Positions 52,383 to 61,559 of a stretch of 64,000 nucleotides of DNA are shown in pieces. The notes beneath the pieces are model-generated. The model saw only the letters and a program-made list of their open reading frames with translations, was not told the origin of the DNA and did no database searches. Made by a program: the position numbers and the translations under genes. Source of the DNA: CAVZYN01 sp963779515 (GTDB taxonomy: Bacteria > Pseudomonadota > Alphaproteobacteria > Rhizobiales > Hyphomicrobiaceae); the NCBI GenBank assembly GCA_963779515.1, contig CAVZYN010000017.1:124001-188000 (forward strand). Direction: 5' to 3'. The stretch's first letter is position 1, and every line of letters starts with the position of its first letter.

Positions 52383-53720
52383 CTAAAGAATGCTGTCAAA
52401 GACATCGCGGTAGCCGAGCACCGCGCGATCGAACAGGATGTCCGTTGGCCGCAGGGGGCGGGCCAGCGCCATGCCCTCCAGCGACCGGCAGCGGGACAGT
52501 GCGACGTAGGCCTGTCCGTGCGCGAAGGTGCCGCGGCCAAGATCGATGTAGACCTTGTCGAGCGTCAGGCCCTGGGCCTTGTGGATCGTCAACGCCCAGG
52601 CGAGACGGAGCGGGAACTGCTTGAACGTGCCGGCGACCGTCTCAACGATCTTCTGCTCGGTCTGATCGTAAGCGTAGCGGCGCTGCTCCCACGACACCGG
52701 TTCGACTTCGTGTTCGTTGCCGCCGATTTCGATCCAGATGCGCTTTTCCTCGAGCCGCGAGACCCGGGCGATGCTGCCGTTGACCCAACGCCGTTCGGAG
52801 TCGTTGCGCAACAGGATCACCTTGGCGCCAGGCTTCAGCGCCAGCGTCGTGTCGGTCGGCTGGGCGGCCTGATTGAAGTCGCCCGTCACACCGGCTTGGT
52901 AAGTCTGCGCCGTGCCGGGCAGAGCCTCGAGATAGGCCAAATTGATGCGCAGCGCCGCCGCGTTCGTCGGCGTCAAGATGACGTAGGGATCGCCCTCTGC
53001 AAGCGTCCGCACGGGATTGACACGTTCATTGAGGATCTCGAGATCGTCCTCGTTGGCATCGCCGTCGCGGACGCGATTGAGTACATGCAAGAGCCGCTCG
53101 TCGCGCTGGCGAAAGACCTGCGTCAGTTCGACGAGTGCGGTTCCGGCACCTTCCTTCAAGGCTGGCACCGAGAAGAAGAACGGACCGCCGAAATTGGTCT
53201 CGAGATGATCACCGACCTCGGCTTCCTGCACGACCGGCGGCAGCTGATGCAGATCGCCGAACATGACGAGCCGCACACCGCCGAAGGCTTCACGCGGCCG
53301 TCCGCGATTGACGCGCAGCGACTGGTCGATCGCCCACATCATGTCGGACCGCACCATCGATACCTCGTCGATGACGAGGAATTTGAGTTTGCGCATGATG
53401 CGGCCATTGCGGGCCCGGCGGATGTCGTCGGGCCGGATCAAGCGCGGCGGCAGTCCGAAAAACGAATGAATGGTTTGACCGCCGACATTGACGGCGGCAA
53501 GACCTGTCGGCGCGACGACGACGGTTTCGTCGGTCACCAGATCCTTGAGACAGCGCAGCAGCGTCGACTTGCCCGTGCCGGCCCGGCCGGTCACGAACAG
53601 ATGGCCCTCGCCTTCGCGCAGATAGTCGTAGGCGGACACGTACTCGTGCGTCGCCTCGACGCCGGCGGGCCAGCCGCTGGCGAGCAAAGATGTCGGAGGC
53701 TTGTCTGGCAGCGTTGTCAC
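52383..53720 (-). CDS. PIF1-like superfamily 1B DNA helicase
   Basis: A 445-residue protein. Motif I is FVTGRAGTGKSTLLRCL (residues ~42-58), motif Ia VVVAPTGLAAVNVGGQTIHS, motif II FLVIDEVSMVRSDM (about 113), motif III FGDLHQLPPVV (about 150), and the C-terminal FPLRLAWALTIHKAQGLTLD then YVALSRCRSLEGM holds motifs V and VI. This is the PIF1/RecD-like pattern; such helicases resolve G-quadruplexes and displaced flaps. It is complete, starts with GTG 53720 and stands alone. Chromosomal PIF1-like genes are scattered in bacteria and often travel with mobile DNA. Confidence 0.88.
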   Translation of the reverse strand: MTTLPDKPPTSLLASGWPAGVEATHEYVSAYDYLREGEGHLFVTGRAGTGKSTLLRCLKDLVTDETVVVAPTGLAAVNVGGQTIHSFFGLPPRLIRPDDIRRARNGRIMRKLKFLVIDEVSMVRSDMMWAIDQSLRVNRGRPREAFGGVRLVMFGDLHQLPPVVQEAEVGDHLETNFGGPFFFSVPALKEGAGTALVELTQVFRQRDERLLHVLNRVRDGDANEDDLEILNERVNPVRTLAEGDPYVILTPTNAAALRINLAYLEALPGTAQTYQAGVTGDFNQAAQPTDTTLALKPGAKVILLRNDSERRWVNGSIARVSRLEEKRIWIEIGGNEHEVEPVSWEQRRYAYDQTEQKIVETVAGTFKQFPLRLAWALTIHKAQGLTLDKVYIDLGRGTFAHGQAYVALSRCRSLEGMALARPLRPTDILFDRAVLGYRDVFDSIL

Positions 53721-53793
53721 AACATCAGGGTCCGGTGCGGGCGCTGCGTTTGCAGCTCAACCCGTTCCATATCCTGAATCGGCTAGGACGTCA

Positions 53794-53882
53794 TGTTGCT
53801 TGCGCGCGGCCGCCCCACCAACCCCGCGCGCGATCTGTTTTCGCCCCGCCCCACCAACTTCTTGTTGCTTGCGTGCGGCCGC
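53794..53882. repeat. Direct repeats upstream of the PIF1-like gene
   Basis: TGTTGCTTGCGCGCGGCCGC at 53794-53813 recurs with one change at 53863-53882, period 69. Inside it CGCCCCACCAAC occurs twice (53811-53822 and 53847-53858), period 36. The gap 53721-53905 is otherwise non-coding. Confidence 0.7.
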
Positions 53883-53905
53883 GTCATGCCGGAGGCATGC
53901 GCGCT

Positions 53906-54397
53906 TCAGAGGCCCAGGACGGCGCGAACGGCTCTGATCTGTTGCGGCGTGACTGTCGGCGGCAACTCCAGACGCTCGCCCGTGCGCAGCGTCATCACCA
54001 CCGTATCGCTGCGATAGCCATCGCGATCATACTGCGTGTTCGCCTTGACGCTGGCGACGCTCGAGAGCGGCAGTTCCGTGGTGCGGGTCGCGAACATGCC
54101 CTGATAGTTGAGGCGCGCGACCATTTGCTTGGTGTCGACGACCACGGCGGCCAGTTCACCCGGGATCAAGACGCTTGCCGTGTAAACACCAACGGCGATC
54201 AACATGGCGACGATGAGCAGGGGAACCAGCACTGCCGTTGCGCGGCCCAATCCAAAGGGATCGATGGCGATCGCCAATATGATGGGCAGAACGCCACCAA
54301 TCAGGATTGGCGATAGAGCCTGCGCCTTCGCTTTGCCGGACGCGGCGGCCTCATCACCCAGAACAAATCTCGATACTGGCATCGCCGCAACGGTCAT
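53906..54397 (-). CDS. Two-helix membrane protein with PH-like domain
   Basis: A 163-residue protein of unknown function. Two hydrophobic segments (SPILIGGVLPIILAIAIDPF, about 29-48, and ATAVLVPLLIVAMLIAVGVY, about 53-72) form a hairpin. The rest, LPLSSVASVKANTQYDRDGY then SDTVVMTLRTGERLELPPTV, is a small beta-rich domain like the bacterial PH (bPH2/DUF304) domains that follow such hairpins. The start at 54397 has GAGGAG ten bases upstream. It is in line with the SDR gene, 92 bases downstream of it. Confidence 0.7.
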   Translation of the reverse strand: MTVAAMPVSRFVLGDEAAASGKAKAQALSPILIGGVLPIILAIAIDPFGLGRATAVLVPLLIVAMLIAVGVYTASVLIPGELAAVVVDTKQMVARLNYQGMFATRTTELPLSSVASVKANTQYDRDGYRSDTVVMTLRTGERLELPPTVTPQQIRAVRAVLGL

Positions 54398-54489
54398 GTG
54401 ACAGGACTCCTCTAAATCTGCGAGGAGCCTACAGCGACAGCATTGATTATTTGTTAGTCCATCCGTAAACGAACGCAGTGAATACGACG

Positions 54490-55243
54490 TTAAAGCGCGC
54501 GTCCGCCTGCGACATCGACGAGCTGCCCAGTGATGTAAGAGGCTTGCTCCGACATCAGCCAGAGCACCGTTTCCCCGACCTCTTCCGGCGTGCCGCCGCG
54601 CAGCATCGGGATCGCCGTCTTCAATCTGTCGACACGATCGGGCTGGCCCATGGACGGCGTGGATCTCGGTGTAGATCAAGCCCGGCCGCACCGCGTTGAC
54701 GCGAATGCCTTCGCCGGCGACCTCCTTCGCGAGGCCAACCGTCAAGGTGTCGATCGCGCCCTTGGATGCGCCATAGTCCGTTCCATCATTGGGGGCGCCG
54801 GCCTTGGCCGCCATCGAGCTCATGTTGACGATCGCGCCGCCGTTGCCACCGAGCCGGGTCGACAATCGGCGAACCGCTTCCTGCGCGGCAATGAATGCGC
54901 CGACGGTGTTGATCGCGAACGTCTTCTCGATGCGTTCGACGGGCATGTCGACGATCTTCGACATCGGACCTGCGATACCGGCGTTGTTGAAGAACGCGTC
55001 GATGCGGCCCATCTGTTTGTCGACAGCCTCGAACAGCCGCTTGATCTCGGCGGGCTTGCTCACGTCGGCTTGGATGGCGACGGCCTTGCGGCTCTGCTTG
55101 CGGATATCAGCCACCACCGATTCTGCCGCTGCAGCGTTGCCCGCGTAGTTGATGGCGACGTCATAGCCGCGTGCCGCCGCCAGCCGGGCGGTTGCGGCGC
55201 CAATGCCGCGCGAGCCACCCGTGATCAAAAGGATTTTCGACAT
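54490..55243 (-). CDS. Short-chain dehydrogenase/reductase (one-base insertion)
   Basis: About 250 residues when repaired. The cofactor motif is LLITGGSRGIGAATARLAAA (T-G-G-x-x-x-G-I-G), NNAG is present as FFNNAGIAGPM, the catalytic serine in VNMSSMAAKAG, and Y-x-x-x-K in DYGASKGAID (about 155). The frame breaks near 54654, where GCCGTCCATG has one base too many; the other frame continues SMGQPDRVDRLKTAIPML and ends LVDVAGGRAL. The substrate is not predictable. It starts 107 bases from the divergent VOC gene. Confidence 0.9.
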
Positions 55244-55350
55244 TGCAGTCTCTCCGGCATACTCTTGTTGTCGTCGGCGTGGCGTTCGCATGAGGTATAG
55301 TTGCGAACGTCATGCCGGTTCAGTCCGCCCACATTGCAAGGAGCGCATCC

Positions 55351-55884
55351 ATGACCCGGCCCACACCTATACCCGGCGTCGCGGGCATTGAACACATCGG
55401 CTTGACGGTTCCGGACATCGAGGCTGCCACGCATTTTTTCGTGGATGTGCTGGACGCGTCGCCACTCTACGATGTCGGACCCTTCGAGTCCGCCGACGAC
55501 TGGATGGCGGCGCATCTCGCCGTGCATCCACGCGCGCGGATCAATAAGCTCAGGGTTCTGGAGGTCGCCAACGGCCCTGTGCTCGAGCTTTTCGAGTTCG
55601 TGTCGCCGGACCAGAACAAGATCCAGCCACGTAACAGCGATGTGGGCGGCTGGCATATCGCGATCTACGTCGCGGACATGGACAAGGCACTGGTGGCGCT
55701 GAAGGCGCACAACGTCGAGATCCAAAGTGGGCCGGTGCTGATGACCGAAGGCCCGAGCGAGGGGCTCTCCTGGCTCTACTTCAAGGCGCCGTGGGGCCAA
55801 CAGCTCGAACTTGTCAGCTATCCCAACGGCATCGCCGCCTATCGCGCGCTGCGCCGCCAGATCTGGCGGCCGCAGTTTTCGTGA
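55351..55884 (+). CDS. VOC/glyoxalase-superfamily protein
   Basis: A 177-residue vicinal-oxygen-chelate protein: IEHIGLTVPDIEAATHFFVD (residues ~12-31) is the first beta-alpha-beta-beta unit with the metal histidine, and GGWHIAIYVADMDKALVALK (about 102) begins the second unit with another histidine. The glutamate expected near the end is in WGQQLELVSYP (about 157). This pattern supports a metal-bound glyoxalase, dioxygenase or isomerase, but the reaction is unknown. The ATG at 55351 has AAGGAG nine bases upstream. It is convergent with the VIT-family gene, with three bases between them. Confidence 0.85.
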   Translation: MTRPTPIPGVAGIEHIGLTVPDIEAATHFFVDVLDASPLYDVGPFESADDWMAAHLAVHPRARINKLRVLEVANGPVLELFEFVSPDQNKIQPRNSDVGGWHIAIYVADMDKALVALKAHNVEIQSGPVLMTEGPSEGLSWLYFKAPWGQQLELVSYPNGIAAYRALRRQIWRPQFS

Positions 55885-55887
55885 GGC

Positions 55888-56589
55888 TTACACGACGGTT
55901 CCAAAGACTTTGCCGATACCCGCGGTGAGCGCCATGGCAAGCGCACCCCAAAAGGTCACCCGCATTGTGGCGGTCCCTATATTGGCGCCGCCCGCCCTGG
56001 CACCAATCGCGCCAAGGAGTGCGAGAAATCCCAGCGATGCGATCGTGACAACGGGGATCAGCTTGCCAGCCGGCGCTGCCATAACCATCACGAGCGGCAT
56101 GGCAGCGCCGACGGCAAATGTTGCCGCGGACGTCAGTGCCGCCTGAACCGGGCGCGCCGTGCTGATCTCGGAGATCCCAAGCTCATCACGTGCATGCGCA
56201 CCAAGCGCATCCTTGGCCATCAACTGATCGGCGACTTGGAGGGCGAGCGCATGCTCGACGCCGCGTCTGACGTAGATTTGCGCCAGCTCTTCGCGCTCGA
56301 ACGCTACGTCCGTGCTGAGTTCCTTGCGCTCGCGTTCGAGATCGGCCCGCTCGGTGTCGGACTGAGAGCTGACGGACACATATTCACCTGCCGCCATGGA
56401 CATGGCGCCTGCCGCCAATCCCGCAACTCCGGTCAAAAGGACGTCGCCGGGCTTGGCGGCTGCGGCGGCCACGCCGACGATCAGACTCGCCGTCGAGATG
56501 ATTCCGTCGTTGGCCCCGAGGACCGCCGCGCGGAGCCAACCGATGCGGTCGACACGGTGCGTTTCAGTATGCACACGCAATCGGCTCAT
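55888..56589 (-). CDS. VIT1/CCC1-family iron or manganese transporter
   Basis: A 233-residue membrane protein. RIGWLRAAVLGANDGIISTA then SLIVGVAAAAA (residues ~16-46) is the diagnostic first helix, followed by GLAAGAMSMAAGEYVSVSSQ (about 57-76). A charged loop DTERADLERERKELSTDVAF then EREELAQIYVRRG (about 78-110) is the metal-binding insert with many glutamates, as in plant VIT1. Three further hydrophobic segments follow. It probably moves Fe2+ or Mn2+ out of the cytoplasm. Confidence 0.92.
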   Translation of the reverse strand: MSRLRVHTETHRVDRIGWLRAAVLGANDGIISTASLIVGVAAAAAKPGDVLLTGVAGLAAGAMSMAAGEYVSVSSQSDTERADLERERKELSTDVAFEREELAQIYVRRGVEHALALQVADQLMAKDALGAHARDELGISEISTARPVQAALTSAATFAVGAAMPLVMVMAAPAGKLIPVVTIASLGFLALLGAIGARAGGANIGTATMRVTFWGALAMALTAGIGKVFGTVV

Positions 56590-56728
56590 GAGATCCTTCG
56601 CGGTCTATGTCGCGGCGCACGCCAAGGCGCTGTCTGTGTACGATCGACACAACGCGTGCTTTGATGCGTGTCAAGACGCGCGTTGTTCGGCGTTTGCAAA
56701 CTTCGACAATGACACCCGGACCCGCGCC

Positions 56729-58144
56729 TTACTCGGCAGCGATCGGACGTGATGGTTCGTGGCGCTGTTCGGGCAGGCGATAGACCGGCTTTTCGCCGAT
56801 GTCGGGACGGGCGGCGACGGGCGTCAGCGTCATCTTACGCACGGCACCGAATGCCTTGATCTGGCGCATCAGCGCGCGACGATAGTCTGTGTAGTTGGCT
56901 TCGAGTTTGTGGCGATCGGAGGCGACGAAGGACCCCTTCGGCATGCCGTTCTCGCCAGAGCTGCGCCGCGTCTTGAACGCCGCCCATTCGCGCGGCGCTT
57001 TTGCCGCGGCAATGATCGCGTTGGCGATGATGGCGCCTTGGTAGTCAGCAAGGCGCCAGATGCTGCCGTTGGCTTGAATGAGGCCGGCGGCGAAGAGCGT
57101 GTCGTGCTCCTGGTGCGCGGTGTTGAGATAGAATCGCGGGCGGCCAATGGCATCGGTGGCGATGCCGTCGTCGAGAAACGGGAACGTGATCTTGTAGCCG
57201 GTTCCGAAGACGATGGTGTCGACCGTTTCGCGCGAGCCATCGCTGAAGACAACGTCGTTGCCGTCGAAGCGTGCGATCTCCGGCTTCACGATCAGGCGGC
57301 CGTGGCCAGCGAGGCGCGGGATATCGTCGCTCATGGTCGGATGCGCGGCGTCGATCGCGTACTCCGGTTTCGGCAGGCCGTAGCGCTGTGGTGGGCCCTG
57401 CAGCACCCAGAGGCTCGCCTGGAACATCCAGCGTTTGACGAGGCGCGGCACTGGCAGCATTTCGACGATCGACACCACGTCATGCGTCGGAAAACCGAGC
57501 AGATATTTCGGCACAAACCAGGTGCCGCGGCGCAGGCTCATCACGACTTTCGCACCCGATCCGTGGACGGCATCACGAATGATGTCGCACGCGGAATTGC
57601 CGGCGCCGACAACAAGCACACGCTTGTCGCGCAGTTGCCGCACGCTGCGATAGTCGCGCGAGTGCATGATCTGCCCCGCGAACGTTCCCGGATAGGACGG
57701 CATGCGCGGCTCGTTGTGATGGCCGTTCGCGAGCACGACGCCGAGATAGGTGCGCGGCGCCGCCTCGCCCTTGATCTTCACGTCCCAGCCGCCGTCGCCG
57801 CGCGGCGACGCCGTCTCGACATCCATGTTGAACCGCAGGTTCGGCGCCACGCCGAACTGTTCGGCGTAGGCGCGGAAATAGTCGAGCACGACGGCGTGGC
57901 TCGGATACTCGGGGAAGTTCTCCTCCGGCATCTTGAAGTCATCGAAGTCGGTCGAGGATTTGGCGGAGACGAGATGCGTCGAGTCATAGACCACGCCCGA
58001 GGCGGCATTGATGTTCCAAAGGCCGCCGAGGTCGCTTGCTTTCTCGAGGCAGTCATAAGGAATGCCCCGCGCCGAAAAATTCTTTGCGACCGCGAGGCCC
58101 GAGGCTCCCGCGCCAATGATGCAATACTTGCCGGAGATCGCCAC
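56729..58144 (-). CDS. Flavin-containing monooxygenase
   Basis: About 471 residues. The FAD motif is CIIGAGASGLAVAKNFSARG (residues ~7-26), the FMO fingerprint is FAGQIMHSRDYRSV (F-x-G-x-x-x-H-S-x-x-Y, about 155), and the NADPH motif is VLVVGAGNSACDIIRDAV (about 172). VFGTGYKITFPFLDDG (about 320) is the ATG-like C-terminal motif. FMOs oxygenate soft nucleophiles (amines, sulfides) or act as Baeyer-Villiger enzymes. The GTG at 58144 with AGGG eight bases upstream is preferred over GTG 58162, which has none. Confidence 0.9.
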   Translation of the reverse strand: MAISGKYCIIGAGASGLAVAKNFSARGIPYDCLEKASDLGGLWNINAASGVVYDSTHLVSAKSSTDFDDFKMPEENFPEYPSHAVVLDYFRAYAEQFGVAPNLRFNMDVETASPRGDGGWDVKIKGEAAPRTYLGVVLANGHHNEPRMPSYPGTFAGQIMHSRDYRSVRQLRDKRVLVVGAGNSACDIIRDAVHGSGAKVVMSLRRGTWFVPKYLLGFPTHDVVSIVEMLPVPRLVKRWMFQASLWVLQGPPQRYGLPKPEYAIDAAHPTMSDDIPRLAGHGRLIVKPEIARFDGNDVVFSDGSRETVDTIVFGTGYKITFPFLDDGIATDAIGRPRFYLNTAHQEHDTLFAAGLIQANGSIWRLADYQGAIIANAIIAAAKAPREWAAFKTRRSSGENGMPKGSFVASDRHKLEANYTDYRRALMRQIKAFGAVRKMTLTPVAARPDIGEKPVYRLPEQRHEPSRPIAAE

Positions 58145-58303
58145 GACCAGAACCCTATGCACGCTTTATAGCTACCATGCGGAAATAGCAGCGTCCGCGC
58201 CTTGACCCAAGCCAAAGCTCACTCTCTTGGTGAACATTCCGCATTTTCAATTCGGTTGCATCGGCTCTTGCCGGAAAATCTGCACCTCTTGGCTCGACAT
58301 TTG

Positions 58304-58332
58304 TTGACTTATGTAATGCATTGCATTACATT
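58304..58332 (+). promoter_or_regulatory. higBA promoter with palindromic operator
   Basis: TTGACT at 58304-58309, a 17-base spacer and TACATT at 58327-58332 form a good sigma-70 promoter. A palindrome, ATGTAATGCA with TGCATTACAT around one T (58311-58331), covers spacer and -10 and is probably the HigA autorepression site. Confidence 0.7.
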
Positions 58333-58359
58333 GAATGATCATGGTGATGGGCGAAGTGC

Positions 58360-58644
58360 GTGATCCAGAGCTTTCGCAGCAGGGCGCTTGAGCGTTTCTG
58401 GATCAAAGGGGACGCTCGCCGTATTCAGCACGCGCATGTCGCCAAGCTGACCGTGCTTTTGTCGACCTTGGACTCGATATCGAGTCCACAAGGCATGAAC
58501 ATCGGAGGGTGGAACTTTCATAGACTTTCAGGAGATCAGTCAGGCCGGTTTTCTGTCAAGGTCGATAAGAATTGGCGCGTGACCTTCGGCTGGTCGACTG
58601 ATGGACCCAATGCAGTCGACGTAGACTACGAGGACTATCATTAG
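58360..58644 (+). CDS. higB: HigB-type toxin (RelE superfamily)
   Basis: A 94-residue protein: ALERFWIKGDARRIQHAHVA (about 9-28), LSTLDSISSPQGMNIGGWNF and SVKVDKNWRVTFGW (about 62-76), then DVDYEDYH at the end. This is the RelE/HigB plasmid-maintenance killer form, a ribosome-dependent mRNA endonuclease. The start is GTG 58360. The toxin precedes the antitoxin, the reverse order that defines higBA. The palindromic promoter is just upstream. Confidence 0.9.
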   Translation: MIQSFRSRALERFWIKGDARRIQHAHVAKLTVLLSTLDSISSPQGMNIGGWNFHRLSGDQSGRFSVKVDKNWRVTFGWSTDGPNAVDVDYEDYH

Positions 58645-58662
58645 ATCACACGAGCGCTTCAA

Positions 58663-58977
58663 ATGAGCCAAAAAGCCAAACTCACTCGCCGCAATGCATC
58701 GATCCGCCCCAGCCATCCGGGCGACGTGATCGCGGATAGTCTTGCCGAGACGGGCGTCTCAAAAGTGACGCTTGCGAAGGCTTTGGGCATTAGTCGAAAC
58801 ACACTGTACATGCTGATTGATTGCCGCCACGCCGTCACGGCGACAATGGCGTTGCGACTGGAAGCCGTTCTGGGATCGACCGCGGAAACCTGGCTCAACC
58901 TCCAGAATACGCATGACCTGTGGGTGGCCAGGGCCAAATTTGATGTGTCAAAACTCAAGCGTATCGAAGCTGCATGA
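58663..58977 (+). CDS. higA: HigA-type antitoxin (XRE family)
   Basis: A 104-residue helix-turn-helix protein: PSHPGDVIADSLAETGVSKV then TLAKALGISRNTLYMLIDCR (about 17-55) is the XRE/HigA DNA-binding domain, and MALRLEAVLGSTAETWLNLQ then THDLWVAR (about 65-92) the HigA C-terminal signature. It neutralises HigB and represses the promoter at 58304. It starts 18 bases after higB. Confidence 0.93.
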   Translation: MSQKAKLTRRNASIRPSHPGDVIADSLAETGVSKVTLAKALGISRNTLYMLIDCRHAVTATMALRLEAVLGSTAETWLNLQNTHDLWVARAKFDVSKLKRIEAA

Positions 58978-59080
58978 ACCGGCTTGCTTGAACGGGCCCG
59001 GGTTTCGGGTTAGTCAACGCCCGACTGCCGACGGCGGCAACTGACACACTTGCACTTACCCCACTCGATGGAGACCTCTC

Positions 59081-60049
<969 letters not shown>

Positions 60050-60062
60050 CGCGTCGCGGGCA

Positions 60063-60099
60063 TCGCGATTGCATCTCACCGAGAAAATCGCGAATTTTT
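60063..60099 (+). terminator. Terminator after mdh
   Basis: TCGCGATT pairs with AATCGCGA around a 15-base loop and is followed by ATTTTT. It lies just after the mdh stop at 60049. Confidence 0.75.
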
Positions 60100-60113
60100 C
60101 GTGCCGCATTTGA

Positions 60114-60137
60114 CGAATCGGCGATGGGCTCCCACAT
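60114..60137 (+). repeat. Second copy of the GGCGATGGGCTCCCACAT repeat
   Basis: Twenty-three of 24 bases match 20810-20833. Weaker similarity extends about 25 bases upstream and again downstream (TTTCAGYGGCGGC). The 3' arm of the hairpin differs from the first copy (CATGCCC against CATCGCT). Confidence 0.6.
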
Positions 60138-60259
60138 GCCCCGCGGGGGGCTCCCCGATTTCAGTGGCGGCGGGCTGTTCGACCGCTGTGCTCTCGCCGC
60201 CGATGACCTCTGCACGCCGTACTTTCGTTCGACTTCCCCACACGCGATGGAGCACCCGC

Positions 60260-60640
60260 ATGACCCGCAAGGCGATTGAAACACCAAAATCGAAGGCGAT
60301 CGGTCCCTACTCGCTCGGCATCGACACCGGCAACATCGTGTTCCTCTCCGGCCAGATCCCGCTCGATGCCGCGACCGGCAAGCTGGTCGAGGGCGGAATC
60401 GAGGCGCAGACTGAGCAGGTGTTCGCCAACATCAAGGCGCTGCTCGAGGCTGCGGGCCTCACCATGGATCACGTCGCGAAGGCGACCGTGTTCATGACGG
60501 ACCTGAAAGAGTTCGCCGCAATGAACGGCGTTTATACCAAGCACGTCGCCACGCCCTATCCCGCCCGCTCGACGATCCAAGTCGCCGGCCTGCCGATGGG
60601 CGCCAAGGTCGAGATCGAGATGATCGCGGTGCGGTCGTAA
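60260..60640 (+). CDS. ridA: RidA-family reactive enamine/imine deaminase
   Basis: A 126-residue YjgF/YER057c/UK114 protein: KSKAIGPYSLGIDTGNIVFL then SGQIPLDAATGKLVEGGIEA (residues ~10-49), TEQVFANIKALLEAAGLTMD and the C-terminal YPARSTIQVAGLPMGAKVEI then EMIAVRS, with the catalytic arginine in PARSTI (about 105). RidA hydrolyses 2-aminoacrylate and other enamines from PLP enzymes. The ATG at 60260 is chosen; earlier codons belong to the repeat region. Confidence 0.95.
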   Translation: MTRKAIETPKSKAIGPYSLGIDTGNIVFLSGQIPLDAATGKLVEGGIEAQTEQVFANIKALLEAAGLTMDHVAKATVFMTDLKEFAAMNGVYTKHVATPYPARSTIQVAGLPMGAKVEIEMIAVRS

Positions 60641-60671
60641 GTGCTTTCGGGTTGTTTGTCCGCCGTCGGTC

Positions 60672-60700
60672 TTGAATTGTACGGCAATTTGCCGTATATA
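60672..60700 (+). promoter_or_regulatory. tacAT promoter with palindromic operator
   Basis: TTGAAT at 60672-60677, 17 bases, TATATA at 60695-60700. TACGGCAATTTGCCGTA (60680-60696) is a perfect palindrome with a central T over the spacer and -10, the expected antitoxin operator. Transcription would start at about 60706, the first base of the antitoxin ATG, so the mRNA is probably leaderless. Confidence 0.7.
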
Positions 60701-60705
60701 ACGCC

Positions 60706-61005
60706 ATGACCAAACAAACGAACACCCCGACTGCCCGCCTCGAGGCCCGCCTTCCGACCGACGTGCACGCACTCCTGAAGCGTGCCGCCGAGCTGGAAGG
60801 GCGGACACTGACGGACTACGTCGTCGCGGCCGCCAGCGCGGCGGCACGCAAGACCATCGAGGATGCCGAGATCAGCAAGCTGTCGGCAGGAGACCAGCAA
60901 AGATTTGCGGATGCGCTGATCGACCCTCAACCGCTGACGCCCGCCATGAAGCGGGCGATTGATCGGCATCGTCGGCTGATTGGCCCGACAACCGCCAATG
61001 GCTGA
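60706..61005 (+). CDS. tacA: TacA-type antitoxin (DUF1778, ribbon-helix-helix)
   Basis: A 99-residue protein: TARLEARLPTDVHALLKRAA (residues ~9-28) is the ribbon-helix-helix strand and helix, and LEGRTLTDYVVAAASAAARK (about 30-49) completes it, as in DUF1778 antitoxins. The C-terminal DALIDPQPLTPAMKRAIDRH (about 70-90) would bind and block the GNAT toxin. It represses its own promoter. Its stop overlaps the toxin start by eight bases. Confidence 0.93.
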   Translation: MTKQTNTPTARLEARLPTDVHALLKRAAELEGRTLTDYVVAAASAAARKTIEDAEISKLSAGDQQRFADALIDPQPLTPAMKRAIDRHRRLIGPTTANG

Positions 61006-61522
61006 GGCGTCACTCCCCTACAAAATCGAAAGCCTTTCGGCGAATCACGACCGGTTTGGTTTCGCATGCGGCGTTGCACCGCTCGACCGCTACATCGCCA
61101 CCCAAGCAACTCAAGACATCCGCCGCCGCGTGTCGGCCTGCTTCGTCGCCGTCGACGCGGGAACGGCGGCGATTGCCGGTTACTACACGCTTGCCGCAAC
61201 CAGTATCCCGCTTCCCGACATTACGGCCGCGACGGCCAAGAAGCTGCCGCGATATCCGCTGGTTCCCGCCGTGCGGCTTGGCCGTCTCGCGGTCAGCACG
61301 ATCCATCGCGGCAAGGGGCTGGGCGCAGCATTGCTCATCGATAGCATCACGCGCGCGCTGAGGGCCGAGATCATGGCGTTCGCTCTCGTTGCGGATGCCA
61401 AGGACGATGCAGCGCTCGCCTTTTATCGTCACCACGGCTTCACGGCATTTGAGAGCGTCCCGATGAGCCTCTATCTGCCGCTAAGCGAAGCCGCCCGCCA
61501 TCTCGGTCTTGGGCGGCCGTGA
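60998..61522 (+). CDS. tacT: TacT-type toxin (GNAT acetyltransferase of charged tRNA)
   Basis: A 174-residue GNAT protein: LSANHDRFGFACGVAPLDRY (residues ~11-30) is the TacT/AtaT start (F-x-C/G-G-x-x-x-L-D-x-Y), ACFVAVDAGTAAIAGYYTLA follows, the acetyl-CoA loop is STIHRGKGLGAALL (about 103-116) and the catalytic tyrosine is in AFYRHHGFTAF (about 140). TacT-like toxins acetylate aminoacyl-tRNA. The ATG at 60998 overlaps the antitoxin stop. Confidence 0.92.
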   Translation: MAEASLPYKIESLSANHDRFGFACGVAPLDRYIATQATQDIRRRVSACFVAVDAGTAAIAGYYTLAATSIPLPDITAATAKKLPRYPLVPAVRLGRLAVSTIHRGKGLGAALLIDSITRALRAEIMAFALVADAKDDAALAFYRHHGFTAFESVPMSLYLPLSEAARHLGLGRP

Positions 61523-61559
61523 TATCTTGTTCGACACCGCAACAACCACGCGCAGTACC

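Noticed and set aside
56759..58171. Plus-strand 470-codon frame opposite the FMO gene
   Set aside because: No domain, abnormal composition, and the FMO motifs on the other strand explain the region.
60101..60259. N-terminal extension of RidA
   Set aside because: RidA proteins begin at about MTRKA; the extra 53 codons are repeat-derived and unlike any RidA.
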